17,035 nt of DNA, taken from the NCBI GenBank assembly GCA_034436045.1, contig DAOTVZ010000130.1:1-17035 (forward strand). Reading direction: 5' to 3'. The notes under the pieces were generated by a model. The model made no database searches, was not told the origin of the DNA, and was given only the letters and a program-made list of their open reading frames with translations. The position numbers and the translations under genes were made by a program. Within the stretch, counting starts at the first letter, position 1, and the number at the start of each line of letters is the position of its first letter. Origin of the DNA: H111-94 sp034436045 (GTDB lineage Bacteria > Chloroflexota > Ktedonobacteria > Ktedonobacterales > Ktedonobacteraceae). This document shows positions 14,547 through 17,035 of the stretch, piece by piece.

Positions 14547-15383
14547 ATGCCTACTATTTGCCTGATCATGGACAACCCGGAGACCCCACGTCATCCGGTG
14601 ATTGCCGTCGCACTGAACCATCTGAGTGCTTCCCACACGGTACGGATGCTCGATGTGCGCACACTCAACGCGGAGGAGACTATCGCGCAAGAGGCACACT
14701 ATCCACAGGCCGACCTGTACCTGCTGAAATCACACGCCCCGCAGGCACTGGCGCTGGCTGCGTACCTGGAGCCACGTGGGGCCAGAGTTATCAATAGCTG
14801 GGCCTCATCGGTCGCCTGCCAGAATCGCGGTTTAATGACACAACGGATGAACGAGGCCCACTTACCCTGGCCACGCACATGGATATTCACGACGCTGCGC
14901 GAGGCGCTCAATACCCCCACTCAATTCGCAGACCTGCCGTTCCCGCTCATCGTGAAGAGTGGCTACAGCCATCGCGGCGATCTGGTGGCAAAGGTAGACT
15001 CGCTCGCCGCGTTGCAGGCGCTCAGCCCACAGTGGGATCGAGAGCCGGTCATTCTGCAAGAGTTCGCGGCGGGCGATGGCTGGGACATCAAATTATGGGT
15101 GATCGACCAGCATATCTACGCCGCCCGTCGTCGCTCGGCACTCGACGCCCACGCTTCCCCGAAGGATTATCCCATTCCAACGGAAGAGCTACCCGCCGAC
15201 TGGTTGCAGATTACGCGCGAGATCGGGCGCGTCTTCAATCTGCGACTCTACGGCGTTGATCTCTTAATCACTGCTCGCGGCCCTGTAATCGTCGATGTCA
15301 ACTCCTTTCCAGGTTTTCGTGGTGTGCCTGGGGCCGATTCCGCCCTGGTCACGCTGGTTGAACAAGCGCTACAAGAAAGGTAA
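14547..15383 (+). CDS. ATP-grasp enzyme 2 (RimK/ITPK-like)
   Basis: 278 residues, clearly a relative of the gene before it but not a close copy. Visible are FPLIVKSGYSHRGDLVAKV (phosphate loop), WDIKLWVIDQHIYAARRRS and the Mg-binding end GPVIVDVNSFPGFRGVPGAD. The N-terminal segment (MPTICLIMDNPETPRHPVI) is the preATP-grasp part. GGGAG lies 9 nt upstream of the ATG. Having two ATP-grasp enzymes side by side suggests two successive steps on one scaffold or a heterodimer. It is followed 8 nt later by the APH-fold gene. Confidence 0.85.
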   Translation: MPTICLIMDNPETPRHPVIAVALNHLSASHTVRMLDVRTLNAEETIAQEAHYPQADLYLLKSHAPQALALAAYLEPRGARVINSWASSVACQNRGLMTQRMNEAHLPWPRTWIFTTLREALNTPTQFADLPFPLIVKSGYSHRGDLVAKVDSLAALQALSPQWDREPVILQEFAAGDGWDIKLWVIDQHIYAARRRSALDAHASPKDYPIPTEELPADWLQITREIGRVFNLRLYGVDLLITARGPVIVDVNSFPGFRGVPGADSALVTLVEQALQER

Positions 15384-15391
15384 GTATCATC

Positions 15392-16900
15392 ATGAACCAG
15401 CCGGTGACAGACCTTTCTCCCACCATCATGGATCTTCCATCCATTGTCCTGCGTCTGTATGAGCGGGTACAACAACCATTGCAGGAGAACGGCGAGCCTG
15501 TCAATCTCTTCGTGCGCTACCTGCGCCGCAAAGCCGAACGCGGGCTGGCCGTCATCTATGCGGTTGGCACTCAACATGCCAGCAAAACAGAGCAGCATCG
15601 TCCACAGCGCACCGTGAGCCTGACGCTGGACGAGCAGGCACTGGATGGCGCTCGCATTCGCTTTAGCCGGAGCGCCATCGAGCAAGCCCCCCTCACCCTA
15701 CTGCCTTCTGGCATCCTTGAGGCAACCACGCTGGGCCTTTCAGTGCAGGCATTCCCCGCCGATAATCACCTGCCTGCCCTGGCCACCAGTTGCGATACAT
15801 CTCCCCAGGGGCCGCTGTTTAACGTGTTGCAGGAGATGGCACGGGTACAATTGCAAGATCAACGCTGGAACTTGCAGAGCGCCCGTGCAGAGCCGGTGCG
15901 CTACAAACCGGCGAACCGCTGCGTGATCCGCTACCGGCTTAACCTGCGCCACCCCGAACAAGATGAAGAACGCGCACTGACACTCTTCGGCAAAGTGTAC
16001 GCCAAGCCGACACAGGCGCTGACAGTGCAGCAATTACAGCAACAGCTTTACGCGGAACAACAGGACACACAGCCATTCCTGCCTCGTCCCCTCGGTATCA
16101 TTGAAGCAGCAGGTTTGACCTTCAACGAGGCTGTAGAAGCTCCATCAACCACCGCCGATGCGAGCAATGCCGACCGTTGGACAGTTCTACGCACCGGCAC
16201 ACGCGCCCTCCTCCCCGCCTTCACACGTGGTTCCGGTGGGCAGCTCCTTGAGGTACTGATCCCAGAGGAAGAACTACAGCTTACCGGTCAGGCGCTGGCC
16301 CGCTTGCATACCAGCACCATCACGCTGCCATCAGATACCTTACGCACGGGGGCCAAAGAGGCCAAACGCGCCCTCGAACGAGCCGCGCTCATTGCCGGGC
16401 GCTACACCGCTCAAGCGACAGAGGTACAGCAACTGGCCCGACGGCTTGCCAGCCGCTTAAGCAGCTTGCAGCCCCCGGAGTATCGACCCGCGCACGGTGG
16501 TTTCAAGGCCAGCCAGTTGCTCTTCCACAGCCATCGCGTCTTTGTTGTTGATTTCGATGGCCTCTGTCTGGCCGACCCGGCGCTCGATGTCGGCTACTTC
16601 CTGGCCTACCTGCGTCCCAGCGGCCTCTGGTACCATCGACAGGGTACACGGGCCTGGTTCGAGGCGGCGGCAGAGACATTTCGCCGCTCCTACCGCGAGG
16701 CCATGCTCGCTCACGGGATATCGTCAAACACGATTGATGCAACGCTGGCGCGCGCGCGCGACTACGAAGCTGCGCTACTCTTCAAGATCGCCACACGCCG
16801 GGTCAATCGCCTCAATAGCCCTCGTCCACAAGAACTCGTTTCCATACTCAATGAAATTGCCTCTTGCCTGAGCGATCCGGCAGAAAGGGGGAATAGCTAA
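15392..16900 (+). CDS. APH-fold phosphotransferase-like protein with degenerate catalytic loop
   Basis: 502 residues. The C-terminal kinase-like lobe shows AHGGFKASQLL (367-377), then VVDFDGLCLADPALDVGYFLAYL, the HGDxxxxN and DFD blocks of the aminoglycoside/choline kinase (APH) superfamily. In this protein the catalytic Asp of HGD is Gly (H368-G369-G370) and the Asn five residues on is Gln, while Asp387 of DFD is kept. The first ~150 residues are not a standard N-lobe. It might be a pseudo-kinase, a kinase with another base, or a structural partner. Similar genes next to ABC exporters and ATP-grasp genes are known to me only as unnamed clusters. It ends in TAATG shared with the next gene. 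Substrate unknown. Confidence 0.8.
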   Translation: MNQPVTDLSPTIMDLPSIVLRLYERVQQPLQENGEPVNLFVRYLRRKAERGLAVIYAVGTQHASKTEQHRPQRTVSLTLDEQALDGARIRFSRSAIEQAPLTLLPSGILEATTLGLSVQAFPADNHLPALATSCDTSPQGPLFNVLQEMARVQLQDQRWNLQSARAEPVRYKPANRCVIRYRLNLRHPEQDEERALTLFGKVYAKPTQALTVQQLQQQLYAEQQDTQPFLPRPLGIIEAAGLTFNEAVEAPSTTADASNADRWTVLRTGTRALLPAFTRGSGGQLLEVLIPEEELQLTGQALARLHTSTITLPSDTLRTGAKEAKRALERAALIAGRYTAQATEVQQLARRLASRLSSLQPPEYRPAHGGFKASQLLFHSHRVFVVDFDGLCLADPALDVGYFLAYLRPSGLWYHRQGTRAWFEAAAETFRRSYREAMLAHGISSNTIDATLARARDYEAALLFKIATRRVNRLNSPRPQELVSILNEIASCLSDPAERGNS

Positions 16901-17035
16901 TGCTCTTTAGCTTCCTCTTCAAAAACTTACGTGGCTATCGCTTTCTCGTCGTTCTCGTCATGATAGCCGCAGTACTCCAGGTGGTGGTGGCCCAGGGTCT
17001 ACTTTTCGCCGGTAAATTTATGCTAGACAAGGTGA
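16900..17035 (+). CDS. N-terminus of probable ABC exporter (membrane-spanning permease), truncated by window
   Basis: 45 codons are visible, from MLFSFLFKNLRGYRF through a hydrophobic segment (about residues 14-40) to MLDKV at the window end. The ATG overlaps the previous stop by one base (TAATG) and has GGGGG upstream. The Lys/Arg-containing N-terminus followed by a first membrane helix and the GKFMLDKV end fits the start of type-I ABC exporter permeases, where TM1 leads to a membrane-proximal linker. ATPase motifs would lie outside the window, so the family call is moderate. As the fourth gene of the operon it would export or import the product of the ATP-grasp and APH-like enzymes. Confidence 0.6.
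   Translation, partial: MLFSFLFKNLRGYRFLVVLVMIAAVLQVVVAQGLLFAGKFMLDKV

Overview
The window reads as ordinary bacterial chromosome of mid GC content, most likely from a spore-forming, filamentous Chloroflexota of the Ktedonobacteria type. This is inferred from style: an XRE regulator with a TPR-like C-terminal half, a multi-membrane-pass kinase with a 'YAILRY..FD..IR' module, a bacterial queuosine-salvage glycosylase, and a MurE with an unusual substrate motif. No marker gene proves the taxonomy. No rRNA, tRNA, CRISPR array, transposase or phage gene was found.

Region A (1-3767, minus strand) is the most interesting part. Three genes lie in one transcriptional direction: a 66-residue peptide ending in Thr-Trp-Trp-Thr with a strong Shine-Dalgarno sequence, a polyprenyl-diphosphate-synthase-like protein with both Asp-rich motifs, and a large polytopic membrane histidine kinase that runs off the left edge. 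Small Trp-ending peptide, isoprenyl transferase-like enzyme and membrane sensor kinase is the gene logic of the Bacillus ComQ-ComX-ComP quorum-sensing system, in which ComX is isoprenylated on Trp. Here the order is X-Q-P, and the kinase has a classical HisKA H-box rather than the HisKA_3 type of ComP. I propose a distant or convergent ComQXP-like system. A response regulator, if present, would lie left of the window.

Region B (3768-4199) is a gene-free divergent control region. Region C (4200-8884, plus strand) holds a queuosine-5'-phosphate glycosylase (Qng1/DUF2419), a MurE-type Mur ligase, and a MraY-type transferase with a long cytoplasmic C-terminal extension. The last two act in sequence on UDP-MurNAc-peptide in peptidoglycan synthesis.

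Region D (8885-11185) has a REP-like palindrome, a pair of small overlapping genes of unknown function on the minus strand, and a divergent XRE-TPR regulator.

Region E (11225-17035) has two tandem paralogous SAM methyltransferases on the minus strand. Divergent from them is a tight plus-strand operon of two different ATP-grasp enzymes, an APH-fold protein with a degenerate catalytic loop, and the start of a membrane protein that looks like an ABC exporter. The spacing (13 nt, 8 nt, then a TAATG overlap) indicates co-translation. This looks like a small-molecule or peptide tailoring and export locus whose product I cannot name.
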